Source: Ruminococcaceae bacterium UBA2656
GTDB taxonomy: Bacteria > Bacillota > Clostridia > Oscillospirales > Acutalibacteraceae
Reading direction: 5' to 3'
Length of the DNA: 40,406 nt
Assembly (NCBI GenBank): GCA_002359465.1
Contig: DENA01000021.1
Location: forward strand, 105,195-145,600
The position numbers and the translations under genes are program-made. The notes under the pieces are model-generated. The model did not search any database. It was given only the letters and a program-made list of their open reading frames with translations, and had not been told where the DNA came from. Positions within the stretch are counted from its first letter, which is position 1, and every line of letters begins with the position of its first letter. Below, one piece after another: positions 1 to 8,321 of the stretch.

Positions 1-52
1 CAACGTTTTGATACAGCCCCCTTTGCTACAGACTTTTCCATGAATTAGTGAA

Positions 53-79
53 GAAAGGCGATACCCGCCCAACAAAAAA
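53..79. repeat. Direct repeat, left copy
   Basis: GAAAGGC followed by ATACCCGCCCAACAAAAAA reappears almost unchanged at 5640-5665, with one inserted base and one substitution. The two copies bracket the sugar-type operon and the truncated MerR gene. Origin is unknown; it could be the trace of a recombination or cassette boundary. Confidence 0.5.
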
Positions 80-145
80 TTCTATGGTCATTAAAATATG
101 AAGCCGCCATTCAGCTATTGACTTTACAATAGATTTGATATAAGC

Positions 146-179
146 TTGTCATGCCAGTTATTATAATGGTTATAATAAC
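146..179 (+). promoter_or_regulatory. Promoter with perfect 23-bp palindromic operator
   Basis: GTTATTATAA (157-166), TGG, then TTATAATAAC (170-179) is a perfect inverted repeat with 10-base arms. Two TATAAT hexamers (162-167 and 171-176) lie inside it. The best -35 candidate is TTGTCA at 146-151, 19 bases from the second TATAAT. It sits 32 bases before the first gene of an operon that encodes a ROK-type repressor, so binding by that repressor is the natural inference. Confidence 0.7.
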
Positions 180-211
180 AAAAATAATAAGATTCACAGA
201 AGGTGATTTTA

Positions 212-1159
212 ATGACGAAACCATATGGCTCTATACCACCTTTTTTGAGGAACGGCGGCGAAGATGACTATGCGAAAGTAAATGGCTCGCATAAAGCAGA
301 CTTACATATTCATTCCTGCTACAGCGCAGACGGAGAATATACGCCTGCCGAGCTTGTTCAAATGTGTATGGATGCGGGCATTTCCACAATGGCGATTGCC
401 GACCATAATTGTGTAAAAGGGGCTCAGGCGGCAATCGAAATAGTAAAGAGTACGCAATTAAACTATTATCCTGCTATAGAAATTGACTGCACTTATCAAA
501 GCACCAATTTCCATGTTCTTGGCTATGGCATCAACCTTGAAAGTCCTGATTTTGAAGCTATCGAACAGAGTGTAAGAAAACAGTGTGCCGATGCTTCTCA
601 AAAAAGCCTCCGGTTGGTAAACAGGATGGGCTTTGATCTCACCGGAGAAGATCTGAAGGAGGTAACCTCCGGAGGATATTGGAGTGAAAGCTGGACGGGA
701 GAGGCCTTTGCCGAAGCTCTGCTGAAGAATGAAAAATATCTTGAAAACGATCTTTTGCGGCCCTATAGAAAGGGCGGCAATCGAAGCGATAACCCGTATG
801 TAAATTTCTATTGGGATTATTGCTCACAGGGAAAGCCGTGCTACGCAGGCATGACCTATCCCGATATGAGGGATGTGATCGATATCATTCACTGCAATAA
901 TGGAAAAGCGGTTTTGGCCCATCCGGGCGTTAACCTGCACGGAGATTTTGACAGGATTGATCAGTTGATTTTATTGGGTCTTGACGGAATAGAAGCTTAC
1001 AGCAGCTACCATTCTCCTGAGGTTGCCCGGTGGTTTCTGAGGAAAGCCCGGCAGCACGGTGTTTTTGTAACATGCGGAAGCGATTTTCACGGCAGGACAA
1101 AACCGGCGATTCAACTGGGGCATTGCGGTGCTGAGCCGTTCTTTATGGAAAGAGTATAA
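212..1159 (+). CDS. PHP-domain metal-dependent phosphoesterase
   Basis: The 315-residue product has the metal-binding motifs of the PHP superfamily: DLHIHS (residues 30-35), ADH (63-65), the PAIEID segment with Glu90, a late LAHPG and a C-terminal GSDFHG. PHP proteins hydrolyse phosphoesters with a di- or trinuclear metal centre, in the cytoplasm. ATG 212 is chosen because AGAAGGTG (198-205) lies six bases upstream; the in-frame GTG at 203 overlaps that site. It is the first gene of an operon with a ROK regulator, an MFS permease and a Gfo/Idh protein, so a sugar-phosphate or cyclic phosphodiester substrate is plausible. The true substrate cannot be read from the sequence. Confidence 0.85.
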   Translation: MTKPYGSIPPFLRNGGEDDYAKVNGSHKADLHIHSCYSADGEYTPAELVQMCMDAGISTMAIADHNCVKGAQAAIEIVKSTQLNYYPAIEIDCTYQSTNFHVLGYGINLESPDFEAIEQSVRKQCADASQKSLRLVNRMGFDLTGEDLKEVTSGGYWSESWTGEAFAEALLKNEKYLENDLLRPYRKGGNRSDNPYVNFYWDYCSQGKPCYAGMTYPDMRDVIDIIHCNNGKAVLAHPGVNLHGDFDRIDQLILLGLDGIEAYSSYHSPEVARWFLRKARQHGVFVTCGSDFHGRTKPAIQLGHCGAEPFFMERV

Positions 1160-1185
1160 CTACTGATTTAAGGTGTGTGATTTTT

Positions 1186-2184
1186 ATGAGTATCAATATG
1201 TTCGATATGAAAAAGAGCAATGCCCAAACGGTTCTTCGGGCCCTGTGTTCCTGCAAGACCTCCACAACGAAGGAGTTGGCTCAGGCTACAGGCCTTAGCT
1301 TTGCCACAGTTGGGAATATACTGAACAGTTTTGTGGAAAGCGGAGAGGCAATACCGGGGGAGCTGGTTTCCGATACGGGCGGAAGACCGTCACAGGCCTA
1401 TACCTTTAATGCGGAATACGCCCATGTGCTTGCGCTTTCAGCGCAGGTGCGAAACGGAGAAAATATCATTCTGGCCTGTATCGGGAATTTATACGGCGAG
1501 GTCGTGTGGCAGACGGAACAATGCTTTGATCGTATCCAGCTTGCAAGCTTTAACGTCATGATCGACTCATGCTTACAGGCATATCCAACAATACGGATCT
1601 TGTCCTTTTCTCTGCCGGGAGTGGAGCGCGACGGCGTCATTCTCGCCAATGATTACAAGGAACTGGAAGGGGCCTCGTTTACAGATCATTTTCAGAGCAG
1701 ATATCAAATGCCCATAATTGTAGAAAACGATGTCAATATAGCGGTGTTCGGTTATGGCAGGAACATCAATCCGGATTCCGTCATTGTGGGGATTTACTTT
1801 CCGAAATATTACAATCCCGGCGCGGGTATCATGATCGACGGCAAAATTTTGAAAGGAGCCAGCGGATATGCCGGGGAAGTCGCTTGCCTGCCCTTGGGAA
1901 TCGACTGGCTTTCCATCGATTATGAAAATCCGCAGGAAGCCGGGTCTGCCATAATCAAAGTGATAAGCGCGTTCTCCGGCATCGTAAATCCAAGCCATGT
2001 TGTTTTATACGGTGATTTCTTTACCGACGCTTTGAAGGAAACAATTCGGCAGACGATTTCCACGCAATCTATGCGGGACATATTTCCTTCCATTGCTTAT
2101 AAAAGCAATCTGGATTCCGACATTATCTCCGGTTTGATTGTGCGGGCGGTATCTGCTTATCAAGCAGGGCTGCGCACGAAATAA
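1186..2184 (+). CDS. ROK-family transcriptional repressor
   Basis: The 332-residue protein starts with a winged helix-turn-helix (about residues 8-50, ending in the segment with TTKELAQATG and TVGNIL), followed by a ROK/hexokinase-like sugar-binding domain with IVENDVNIAVFGYG and GIMIDGKILKGASGYAGE. The usual ROK zinc motif (CxCGxxGC) is absent: the sequence reads EVACLPLG. The ATP-binding DxGxT element is also not recognisable. This fits a pure sensor-repressor rather than a kinase. ATG 1186 follows AAGGTG (1170-1175) better than the GTG at 1177. The gap to the PHP gene is 26 bases, and the protein probably binds the palindrome at 157-179 (inference). Confidence 0.88.
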   Translation: MSINMFDMKKSNAQTVLRALCSCKTSTTKELAQATGLSFATVGNILNSFVESGEAIPGELVSDTGGRPSQAYTFNAEYAHVLALSAQVRNGENIILACIGNLYGEVVWQTEQCFDRIQLASFNVMIDSCLQAYPTIRILSFSLPGVERDGVILANDYKELEGASFTDHFQSRYQMPIIVENDVNIAVFGYGRNINPDSVIVGIYFPKYYNPGAGIMIDGKILKGASGYAGEVACLPLGIDWLSIDYENPQEAGSAIIKVISAFSGIVNPSHVVLYGDFFTDALKETIRQTISTQSMRDIFPSIAYKSNLDSDIISGLIVRAVSAYQAGLRTK

Positions 2185-2221
2185 CAACAGGTAAAAAATT
2201 AACATACTCAGGAGATGCAAT

Positions 2222-3403
2222 ATGATTTTTCTGGCATTGATATACTTATCATTTATCAGCTTGGGACTTCCGGATTCCCTGCTGGGTTCCACCTGGCCCG
2301 TCATGAATATGGAACTTGGAGTTCTGGTTGGAAACGCGGGGTATATTTCCGGGCTTGTGTCTGGCGGCACCATTCTTTCAAGCTTGTTCTCCCACCGGCT
2401 GATCCGCAGGTTCGGTACAGGCAAAGTAACAGTGGTGAGCCTCGCCATGACTGCTGCCGCGCTGATGGGATTTTCATTATCCCCTTCTTTTCTGTGGCTG
2501 CTGGCCTGCGCCGTTCCGCTTGGTCTTGGCGCGGGGGCCGTGGATTCCGGCCTGAATGAATTTGTTGCAGAGCACTATGCCGCGAAACATATGAACTGGC
2601 TGCACTGTTTCTGGGGAGTCGGCGCTATGCTGGGGCCTATCCTTATATCCGCTTTGCTGCAGTCCGGCCATAGCTGGCGGGACGGATACCGGAGTCTGTC
2701 CGTCATCCAGTTCGCTCTGGTCGCACTGCTGCTGCTTTCCCTTCCAATGTGGCGAAAATATGAAAATCCGGGTACTGCCAGACAAGTGCAAACCTCAGCG
2801 GGAGGAGCAAAGCAGGGGCTTTTCGCACCCCTGCGGGTAAAAGGCGCACCTTATGCGATGCTGACTTTTTTCCTGTATACATCGATTGAAAGCTCTATGA
2901 TGCTTTGGGGTGCCAGCTATCTGGTAAAGGTTAAGGGATTTCTTCCTGAAATCGCGGCGGGATGGTTCTCCCTGTTCTTTCTGGGCATTACAGCCGGACG
3001 CGCGTTGAGCGGGTTCGTTTCGATAAAATTGAACAATGAAACCTTGATCCGTATTGGTTCCGTTCTTATGATTACCGGTGTTATCGTTATGCTGCTGCCC
3101 ATGCCGGCTTTGTTTTCGCTGTGTGCTTTGGTGCTTATCGGGCTGGGGCTGGCCCCGATTTTCCCATCTATGCTTCATCAGACGCCGGTTCATTTCGGAA
3201 AAGATAACGCACAGGCAACGATGGGTTTTCAGATGGCATGCGCCTATACCGGCACTACGCTGATGCCGCCGCTGTTTGGTCAGCTTTTCTCTCATGTTTC
3301 CTTTTCGCTGATGCCTTATGTCCTTCTGGCCTGCGGCGCGGGACTGCTTATCTGCACAATGCGCTTATCCGCCATGGCAAAAAAGCACGGGGATGCAGGA
3401 TAG
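2222..3403 (+). CDS. MFS transporter, FucP-like sugar permease
   Basis: The 393-residue product consists of about twelve hydrophobic segments with short charged loops. The N-terminal half has the GLPDSLLGSTWP helix, the HRLIRRFGTGK loop between helices 2 and 3, and a GLGAGAVDSGLNEFV segment like that of fucose-permease-type carriers. It should sit in the cytoplasmic membrane and move a small solute, probably a sugar or sugar acid, by proton symport. AGGAG (2210-2214) is seven bases before ATG 2222. It follows the repressor by 37 bases and precedes the Gfo/Idh gene, so it is probably the importer for the operon's substrate. Confidence 0.88.
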   Translation: MIFLALIYLSFISLGLPDSLLGSTWPVMNMELGVLVGNAGYISGLVSGGTILSSLFSHRLIRRFGTGKVTVVSLAMTAAALMGFSLSPSFLWLLACAVPLGLGAGAVDSGLNEFVAEHYAAKHMNWLHCFWGVGAMLGPILISALLQSGHSWRDGYRSLSVIQFALVALLLLSLPMWRKYENPGTARQVQTSAGGAKQGLFAPLRVKGAPYAMLTFFLYTSIESSMMLWGASYLVKVKGFLPEIAAGWFSLFFLGITAGRALSGFVSIKLNNETLIRIGSVLMITGVIVMLLPMPALFSLCALVLIGLGLAPIFPSMLHQTPVHFGKDNAQATMGFQMACAYTGTTLMPPLFGQLFSHVSFSLMPYVLLACGAGLLICTMRLSAMAKKHGDAG

Positions 3404-3470
3404 GTAAACCGGATTGACCGGTAAAAAGATAAAATTACTTATGAGTGCTTTAACAGGGAAAGGAGCTCTT

Positions 3471-4457
3471 ATGATACCATTAAAGATTGCATTGATTGGT
3501 TTTGGTAATTTCGTAAGGAATGCCTATCTTCCTTCACTTGAATACGACGGGCGGGCCGTCGTCACTTCCGTAGCCGCGCCGTCGGAAAAAACAAGACAGG
3601 ATGCTGTCAAAATATTAGGCTCCGATGTAGCTGTCTTTGAAAACGGTATGGACTTACTCGCAAACACCAAACCGGATGCCGTTATGATCGCCGTTCCCGA
3701 CCCTCTGCACCGGCAAACTCTTGAAACAGTTCTCAAAAGCGGCATACCGGTCTTTTATGAGCCGCCTGTGGCCGAGCGGCGCGAAGAAATTTCTGAAATC
3801 GTTGAGCAGCTCCTTCATGCCAGGCAAATAACCCATGCAAACCTTGAATTGGGGTACCATGCCGCCGTCAGACGAGTCGCAGCGATGGTAAAAGAAGGAA
3901 CAATCGGATCTCTTCAAAATGTAACGGTTGATCTCCAGGCAAACTGGGGAGGTGAAAATCCCGGGCTTGACACCTGCTTGATCAACCGTGCGTCATGCTG
4001 GTACGTCAACCTGCTGAACTGCCTCATTGGTTCTTCACCAAAACGTGTGCTTGTGCTGGACGGTTACGGACTGAACGGTCGCAGACAAAACGTCAGTACC
4101 GGCATCTTTGATTATAACGGCGTATGGGGATTTCTAAAAATGAATGTCCACAGTGCGGAAAAGCTGGCCCTTCATGTAAATCTGGTCGGAAGCTCGGGTG
4201 TAATAGACCTCGACTATTTCACCGGTCAAATCAGTCTGAAAACGCTTGGTAATCCGAATATCAAAACAGAATTTTGTCCGGCTTTACAGCCGCATGCCGA
4301 CTGGCCCGGCGTCAGGGAGTCTGTTTCTGCCTTTCTTGATGCAGTTTTAAGCGGAGAGGCAAGTCAGACAGATGCCATAACCGTGGCAGAACTAAACAAA
4401 ATCGGAATGTCGGCAGAAAAGTCAAAGGATACGGATGGATGGGCAATGATTGACTAG
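3471..4457 (+). CDS. Gfo/Idh/MocA-fold protein with altered catalytic residues
   Basis: The 328-residue protein has an N-terminal Rossmann fold (IALIGFGNF, residues 6-14) and the C-terminal Gfo/Idh sheet domain (LELGYH and TIGSLQNV segments). ATG 3471 is preceded by AAAGGAG (3459-3465), so the in-frame TTG at 3414 is rejected. The normally invariant EKP motif reads EPP (97-99), removing the catalytic lysine. The DxGxH pair of the active site aligns by eye to R173 and W177. Known family members are NAD(P)-dependent sugar dehydrogenases; this copy may be non-catalytic, or use a different chemistry or ligand. It probably serves the same operon as the permease and PHP protein. Confidence 0.82.
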   Translation: MIPLKIALIGFGNFVRNAYLPSLEYDGRAVVTSVAAPSEKTRQDAVKILGSDVAVFENGMDLLANTKPDAVMIAVPDPLHRQTLETVLKSGIPVFYEPPVAERREEISEIVEQLLHARQITHANLELGYHAAVRRVAAMVKEGTIGSLQNVTVDLQANWGGENPGLDTCLINRASCWYVNLLNCLIGSSPKRVLVLDGYGLNGRRQNVSTGIFDYNGVWGFLKMNVHSAEKLALHVNLVGSSGVIDLDYFTGQISLKTLGNPNIKTEFCPALQPHADWPGVRESVSAFLDAVLSGEASQTDAITVAELNKIGMSAEKSKDTDGWAMID

Positions 4458-4516
4458 ATTCTCACGGCAGAAAGGCCATGTATGGATTCGTACAGACTGC
4501 AAAGGAGATGTTCCGA

Positions 4517-5044
4517 ATGAAAACATTTATCATTGTAACCCATCCCCATCCGGAAAGTTCCGTAGTCAACAAACGGTGGGTAGAAGAACTGAAAAAACAT
4601 CCGGAACATTATGCTGTCCATGAATTGCATACCGTCTATCCGGACGGAAACATCGATGTGAAGGAGGAGCAGAAGCTGGTGGAATCCCACGGCAATCTGA
4701 TCCTCCAATTTCCGGTTATCTGGTCTAATTGTCCCTACCTGTTAAAAAAATGGCTGGATGTTGTTCTTATACACGGGTGGGCTTATGGCTTAGACGGCGG
4801 GGGTAAACTGGCAGGGCGTAAGGTTGCGCTGGCTGTTACCGCAGTAATCAAAGAAGAATGCAGCGAAAAAGAACTTAACCTTTATAATCTTGAGAAGCTG
4901 CTGACACCCTTTGAAATGACATTTCGTTACATGGATGCAGATTATCGTCCCTTTTTCGCGATATATGGGGCGGAGAGTGATCTGTCAGCCGAAATAATCG
5001 AACAAAGCGCTGGGTGCTACATAGAGTTTCTGGATCGGCTTTGA
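4517..5044 (+). CDS. NAD(P)H oxidoreductase, flavodoxin fold (KefF/YwrO type)
   Basis: The 175-residue protein opens with TFIIVTHPHPESSVVNKRW, the FMN-phosphate loop of the flavodoxin_2 family, followed by LILQFPVIWSNCPYLLKKW and a Gly-rich GGKLAGRKVALAVT segment. Relatives are FMN-dependent quinone or xenobiotic reductases in the cytoplasm, some of which act as ancillary subunits of potassium efflux channels. AAAGGAG (4501-4507) sits nine bases before ATG 4517; the ATG at 4508 directly abuts that site and is less likely. It follows the Gfo/Idh gene by 59 bases and could be cotranscribed, although a link to sugar metabolism is not evident. Confidence 0.85.
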   Translation: MKTFIIVTHPHPESSVVNKRWVEELKKHPEHYAVHELHTVYPDGNIDVKEEQKLVESHGNLILQFPVIWSNCPYLLKKWLDVVLIHGWAYGLDGGGKLAGRKVALAVTAVIKEECSEKELNLYNLEKLLTPFEMTFRYMDADYRPFFAIYGAESDLSAEIIEQSAGCYIEFLDRL

Positions 5045-5098
5045 GAATTTACAATCGCTTGCCGTCTTTCAGAAAGCGTTGTATCGTGTGTTTCGCGG

Positions 5099-5129
5099 TT
5101 GACCTTGCCCTTAGGGCAAGGTGTATCAT
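5099..5129 (+). promoter_or_regulatory. MerR-type promoter with 19-bp spacer and dyad operator
   Basis: TTGACC (5099-5104) and TATCAT (5124-5129) are separated by 19 bases, the lengthened spacer typical of MerR-activated promoters. The spacer carries a perfect dyad: ACCTTGCCC (5102-5110), TTA, GGGCAAGGT (5114-5122). It lies 40 bases before the MerR-type gene, which suggests autoregulation. Confidence 0.85.
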
Positions 5130-5169
5130 TGAGTTGAACAGAAGAATGTGAGAAATGGAGGTGTCGAGT

Positions 5170-5574
5170 GTGCTGTCGATCGGAGAGTTTTCAAAAATAT
5201 GTGAAGTATCCACCAAGACGCTTCGCTATTATGAAGAAATCGGGCTGATCTACCCGGATGAAATTAATCCTGAAAACGGTTACCGATATTATTCCATTGA
5301 GCAGATGAAAAAGATGCTGTTCATCAACCGTCTGAAGTCTTATGACTTTTCGCTTGAGGAAATCAAAGCGATTCTCAAATTAGAAAAAGATCAATCGGAT
5401 GAAAAGCTTTGTTTGGCTCTGAATCGTAAGAAAAGGGATCTGCAAGACAAGGTAACCGCTTATGAATATACTTTGAAACAGCTAAGGCAAGACATTCTAA
5501 GTTTAGAAAATGGAATATCCATTTTGTCATACCGGAAAAAGATATGGTTGTGGCAATTGCATCAGAGTTTATGA
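5170..5574 (+). pseudogene. MerR-family regulator, effector domain lost
   Basis: The first 75 residues are a clear MerR winged helix: LSIGEFSKICEVSTKTLRYY, then GLIYPDEINPENGYRYY. A dimerisation coiled coil follows (about residues 75-115). Relatives of this type continue for roughly 130 more residues with a GyrI-like ligand-binding domain; here the frame ends after 134 residues with an unrelated tail. A different frame from about 5535 to 5636 continues with codons that look translated, so a junction or frameshift near 5530 is likely. GTG 5170 is chosen because GGAGG (5157-5161) is eight bases upstream. It may still bind its dyad but cannot sense a ligand in the usual way. Confidence 0.75.
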
Positions 5575-5639
5575 TGAACGCCCGTGATCGGCTGACATTG
5601 ATTAAAGAACATATTATTCCGGCAGTAATTGACTAAAAT

Positions 5640-5665
5640 GAAAGGCATATCCGCCCAACAAAAAA
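5640..5665. repeat. Direct repeat, right copy
   Basis: This is the second copy of the sequence at 53-79. It also begins a potential hairpin: CCGCCCAAC (5651-5659) can pair, with one mismatch, with GTTTGGCGG ending at 5679. Confidence 0.45.
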
Positions 5666-5712
5666 AGTGAGTTTGGCGGGGTGATTTTCATGCTCGAATA
5701 AACATATCGTCT

Positions 5713-5743
5713 CCCTCCAGACTTGCGGGTTTGGAGGGTTTTT
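5713..5743 (+). terminator. Rho-independent terminator
   Basis: CCCTCCA (5713-5719) pairs perfectly with TGGAGGG (5732-5738) around a 12-base loop and is followed by five T. It would stop transcription entering from the MerR side before the integrase fragment. Confidence 0.75.
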
Positions 5744-5767
5744 CTATGCGCGTTCGACATGCTATGA

Positions 5768-6289
5768 GTTTCAGGCGACCGCTGTTCGGCAGCGGTCGGG
5801 CGTGATGAAGCGGACTTCTACCTGCTGCATATAGAAAAGATGAAAAACGATTCATCCAGACGTTATCTTCCCCTGACACCAAATGCGGAGGCGGTATTGC
5901 TGGATATACGAAAAAGGGTTCAACTTTATCAGATAATGTTTGCCGACTCCTATTCCACAGAATACGCCGACTACGTCTGCTGTGATCCACTTGGACGGCT
6001 TTTTCATCCAGACTATGTGTCGGCTCATTTTAAAGTGATTTTGAGACAGTGCGGATTACCTGATGTTCGGTTTCATGATCTCCGACACACCTGTGCATCA
6101 ATCCTGATACAGCACCAAATTCCGTTGATTGCTGTCAAGGAATATCTTGGTCATTCGGATATTTCCACTACGGCTAACATTTACATACATCTGGAGGAAC
6201 ATTCAAAACGGACTGCGGCATTACTGATGGATACAATCTGTCAGCCTAAATATCAAAAGGTGGCTGTTGGAGGTGCAGAGCATGAGTGA
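5768..6289 (+). pseudogene. Tyrosine recombinase, C-terminal catalytic fragment
   Basis: The frame is open from 5768, and the first ATG is at 5840. The product carries the second half of a tyrosine-recombinase active site: HDLRHTCAS, the LGHSDISTTANIYIHL segment with the nucleophilic Tyr, and RRYLPLTPNAEAVL before them. The arm-binding and core-binding domains and the first catalytic Arg are missing, so the usual 380-400 residues are cut to under 175. A 9-bp perfect inverted repeat (5776-5784 with 5790-5798, loop TTCGG) lies at the 5' edge. It overlaps the following HTH gene by eight bases. It is a remnant of a Tn916/Tn1549-like element and should be inactive as an integrase. Confidence 0.85.
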
Positions 6290-6828
6290 ATTTATTTCGG
6301 CTGATCAGTTATATAAAATTCTGCATATCAGCAAACGAAAACTGAAATATCTCTTGGATAACGGATATATCCCTTGTGAAATTCGGAACTCAAGGACATG
6401 GAGATATCGGATTGATAAAGAAACCGTCGAACGGGTACAAAAGATTCTGGAAGCTAATCCAAACTGTTTCGGGCTACCATCTGGGCTGTTCAACTCCGGG
6501 AGGAATAAAGTACAGAAAAGTTCAAACCTTTGTTTGAATCCCGGTTATTTGACCGCTTTCAGATACTGGCTCACAGAAAAAATACCGTACATATCCCGGC
6601 GCTCTTACGCTGACCTAGGCAGCAGAACTGTCACACCTTTCACCAAACTATATTTTGCTCAGAATTAAGAAAAAAGAGATTTTTGCATCACTTATTGGGA
6701 CGCGTTTCGTGATTTCAAAAAAGTCAATTATTGAATATATCTCCTCAGAAAAAGTGATTATGTCAAGTGCCACATTAAAAATCATGATTAAAGAATTCTC
6801 CGCATTATTCCAGTTAAACTGCAATTAG
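6282..6828 (+). pseudogene. Two-HTH excisionase-like DNA-binding gene, frameshifted
   Basis: ATG 6282 follows GGAGG (6269-6273) by eight bases. The first half encodes a MerR/excisionase-type helix-turn-helix (SADQLYKILHISKRKLKYLL, then DNGYIPCEIRNSRTWRYRID). The starting frame runs to a stop at 6668, but from 6619 to 6828 another frame encodes a plausible second HTH (AAELSHLSPN, IKKKEIFASLIGTRFVISKK). Between them there is at least one frameshift near 6600-6606, and an amber codon at 6616-6618 where such proteins usually have Gln. Coupled to a recombinase fragment, it was probably the directionality factor of a conjugative element. Confidence 0.72.
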
Positions 6829-6882
6829 AATAATTAAGAGTAAATGGGCATATAATATCCGCAATAAAAATATAATTTATAA

Positions 6883-6909
6883 AGTTTTGCGGATATAAAC
6901 CGCAAAACT
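6883..6909. promoter_or_regulatory. Perfect inverted repeat upstream of the ATPase promoter
   Basis: AGTTTTGCGG (6883-6892) and CCGCAAAACT (6900-6909) form perfect 10-base arms around seven bases. It ends two bases before a -35-like TTGACT, so it may be an operator; as RNA it could also fold as a terminator for upstream transcripts. Confidence 0.5.
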
Positions 6910-6911
6910 GT

Positions 6912-6938
6912 TTGACTATCTTATATTTGAGGTATAAT
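6912..6938 (+). promoter_or_regulatory. Probable promoter of the DUF4143 ATPase gene
   Basis: TTGACT (6912-6917) and TATAAT (6933-6938) have a short 15-base spacer. The hexamers are good but the spacing is suboptimal, which may make it dependent on an activator or weak. Confidence 0.5.
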
Positions 6939-6961
6939 ATATAAAACAGGAGGTGTATGAA

Positions 6962-8170
6962 ATGATTTTCAGACCTGATTATGTTGAAAAAATAATGGCG
7001 TACAAGGATGCGCCGTTTGTGAAAATACTGACCGGAGTTCGCCGCTGCGGAAAATCGACGATCATGAAGATGGTGATGGATGAGCTCCTCAAGTGTGGTA
7101 TTGAACCGGAGCGCATCATTCATTACAGCTTCGATTCTTTGGAATATGAAGACATGACGGCTAAGAAACTGTTTACCGTTCTGAAGGAGCAACTGTCACC
7201 GGACGAAAAAACCTATCTGTTTCTCGATGAGATTCAGGAAGTAAAATCATGGGAAAAAGTTGTAAATTCGCTGATGTCTGATTATAATGTGGATATTTAT
7301 GTGACCGGTTCAAACTCCCGGATGATGTCTTCGGAGATTTCGACCTATCTGACTGGACGGTATGTTTCGTTTCGAATTTTTCCGCTCTCGTTTTTGGAGT
7401 ATCTTGCTTTTCGCAAAGAATACACAACAGTAGGCGATCCGCGCACAGAGCTTGTCCGGTATCTTCAATTCGGCGGTTTTCCCGCGATTCATCTTCGGGA
7501 ATATGCCAGAGAAGAAGCTTATCCTATTATAAAAGACATCTATAATTCCACAATTTTTACCGATATTGTTCGACGCAGTCAGATCAAAAAAGTGGATCAA
7601 CTGGAACGGGTGGTCAAATACGTTTTTGATAATGTTGGAAATACCTTTTCGGCATCGTCCATTTCAAATTACCTGAAGAGCGAGCAGCGGACGCTGGACA
7701 ATGAAACGGTTTACAGTTATCTCAGTAAGTTGGAGAGTGCTTATATTCTGCACCGCTGTTCCCGCTATGATATCAAGGGCAAAGAATTGCTGAAAACACA
7801 GGAGAAATTTTATCTCGCTGACCCTTCGTTACGGTATAGCGTTCTTGGTTATACCGCTGACAGCGCAGATGCCATGCTGGAAAATATCGTGTATCTGGAA
7901 CTTCTTCGCCGTGGCTATGAAGTCTGTGTTGGAAAGCTCGATAATTTCGAGATAGATTTTGTTGCTGCAAGGCTTGACGAGAAAATCTATGTGCAGGTAA
8001 CCAAAGAAATTAAATCCGAAAAAACCACGCAACGTGAATATGGGCGATTGCTCGATATTCACGATAACTATCCCAAATATGTTTTGACAACGGACGATTA
8101 TGCCGGAGGAAACCATAAGGGAATCAAAACTGTTCATATTGCCGACTTTCTCCTCAGCAAAGAATTATAA
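6962..8170 (+). CDS. DUF4143 AAA ATPase with C-terminal nuclease-like domain
   Basis: The 402-residue protein has the AAA_14 domain with Walker A GVRRCGKST, Walker B YLFLDEIQEV and a sensor-like DIYVTGSNSRM, followed by the DUF4143 region. Its end carries an EIDFV...YVQVT stretch like the degenerate PD-(D/E)xK core seen in this family. AGGAGG (6948-6953) lies eight bases before ATG 6962. Members are common accessory ATPases of Firmicutes and Bacteroidetes with no settled function; roles in DNA handling or conflict systems are suspected. It is monocistronic and closed by the terminator at 8322-8362. Confidence 0.9.
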   Translation: MIFRPDYVEKIMAYKDAPFVKILTGVRRCGKSTIMKMVMDELLKCGIEPERIIHYSFDSLEYEDMTAKKLFTVLKEQLSPDEKTYLFLDEIQEVKSWEKVVNSLMSDYNVDIYVTGSNSRMMSSEISTYLTGRYVSFRIFPLSFLEYLAFRKEYTTVGDPRTELVRYLQFGGFPAIHLREYAREEAYPIIKDIYNSTIFTDIVRRSQIKKVDQLERVVKYVFDNVGNTFSASSISNYLKSEQRTLDNETVYSYLSKLESAYILHRCSRYDIKGKELLKTQEKFYLADPSLRYSVLGYTADSADAMLENIVYLELLRRGYEVCVGKLDNFEIDFVAARLDEKIYVQVTKEIKSEKTTQREYGRLLDIHDNYPKYVLTTDDYAGGNHKGIKTVHIADFLLSKEL

Positions 8171-8321
8171 CTGTATAGGGGAAACTCTCATGAATGATGT
8201 GAAATATCCGGTCAGTGCTTCAAGGGTTTCCTAGCATACCCGCGCGGCTATTCCTTTTGCCTGTCCGGTGGTTACCTGAGTACTCCTCTACATGCGGAGC
8301 GTCGTAGGGATGTAACGAAAA

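Noticed and set aside
3414..3470. Longer start for the Gfo/Idh gene at TTG 3414
   Set aside because: AAAGGAG at 3459-3465 fits ATG 3471, and the Rossmann strand begins there.
5776..5798. The 9-bp inverted repeat with loop TTCGG as an attachment site
   Set aside because: It lies inside the open frame of the integrase fragment and no matching second site was found.
8171..8321. Riboswitch or insertion-sequence end between the ATPase and LUD genes
   Set aside because: Some pairing is possible (GGAAAC with GTTTCC) but no known class or ends could be recognised.
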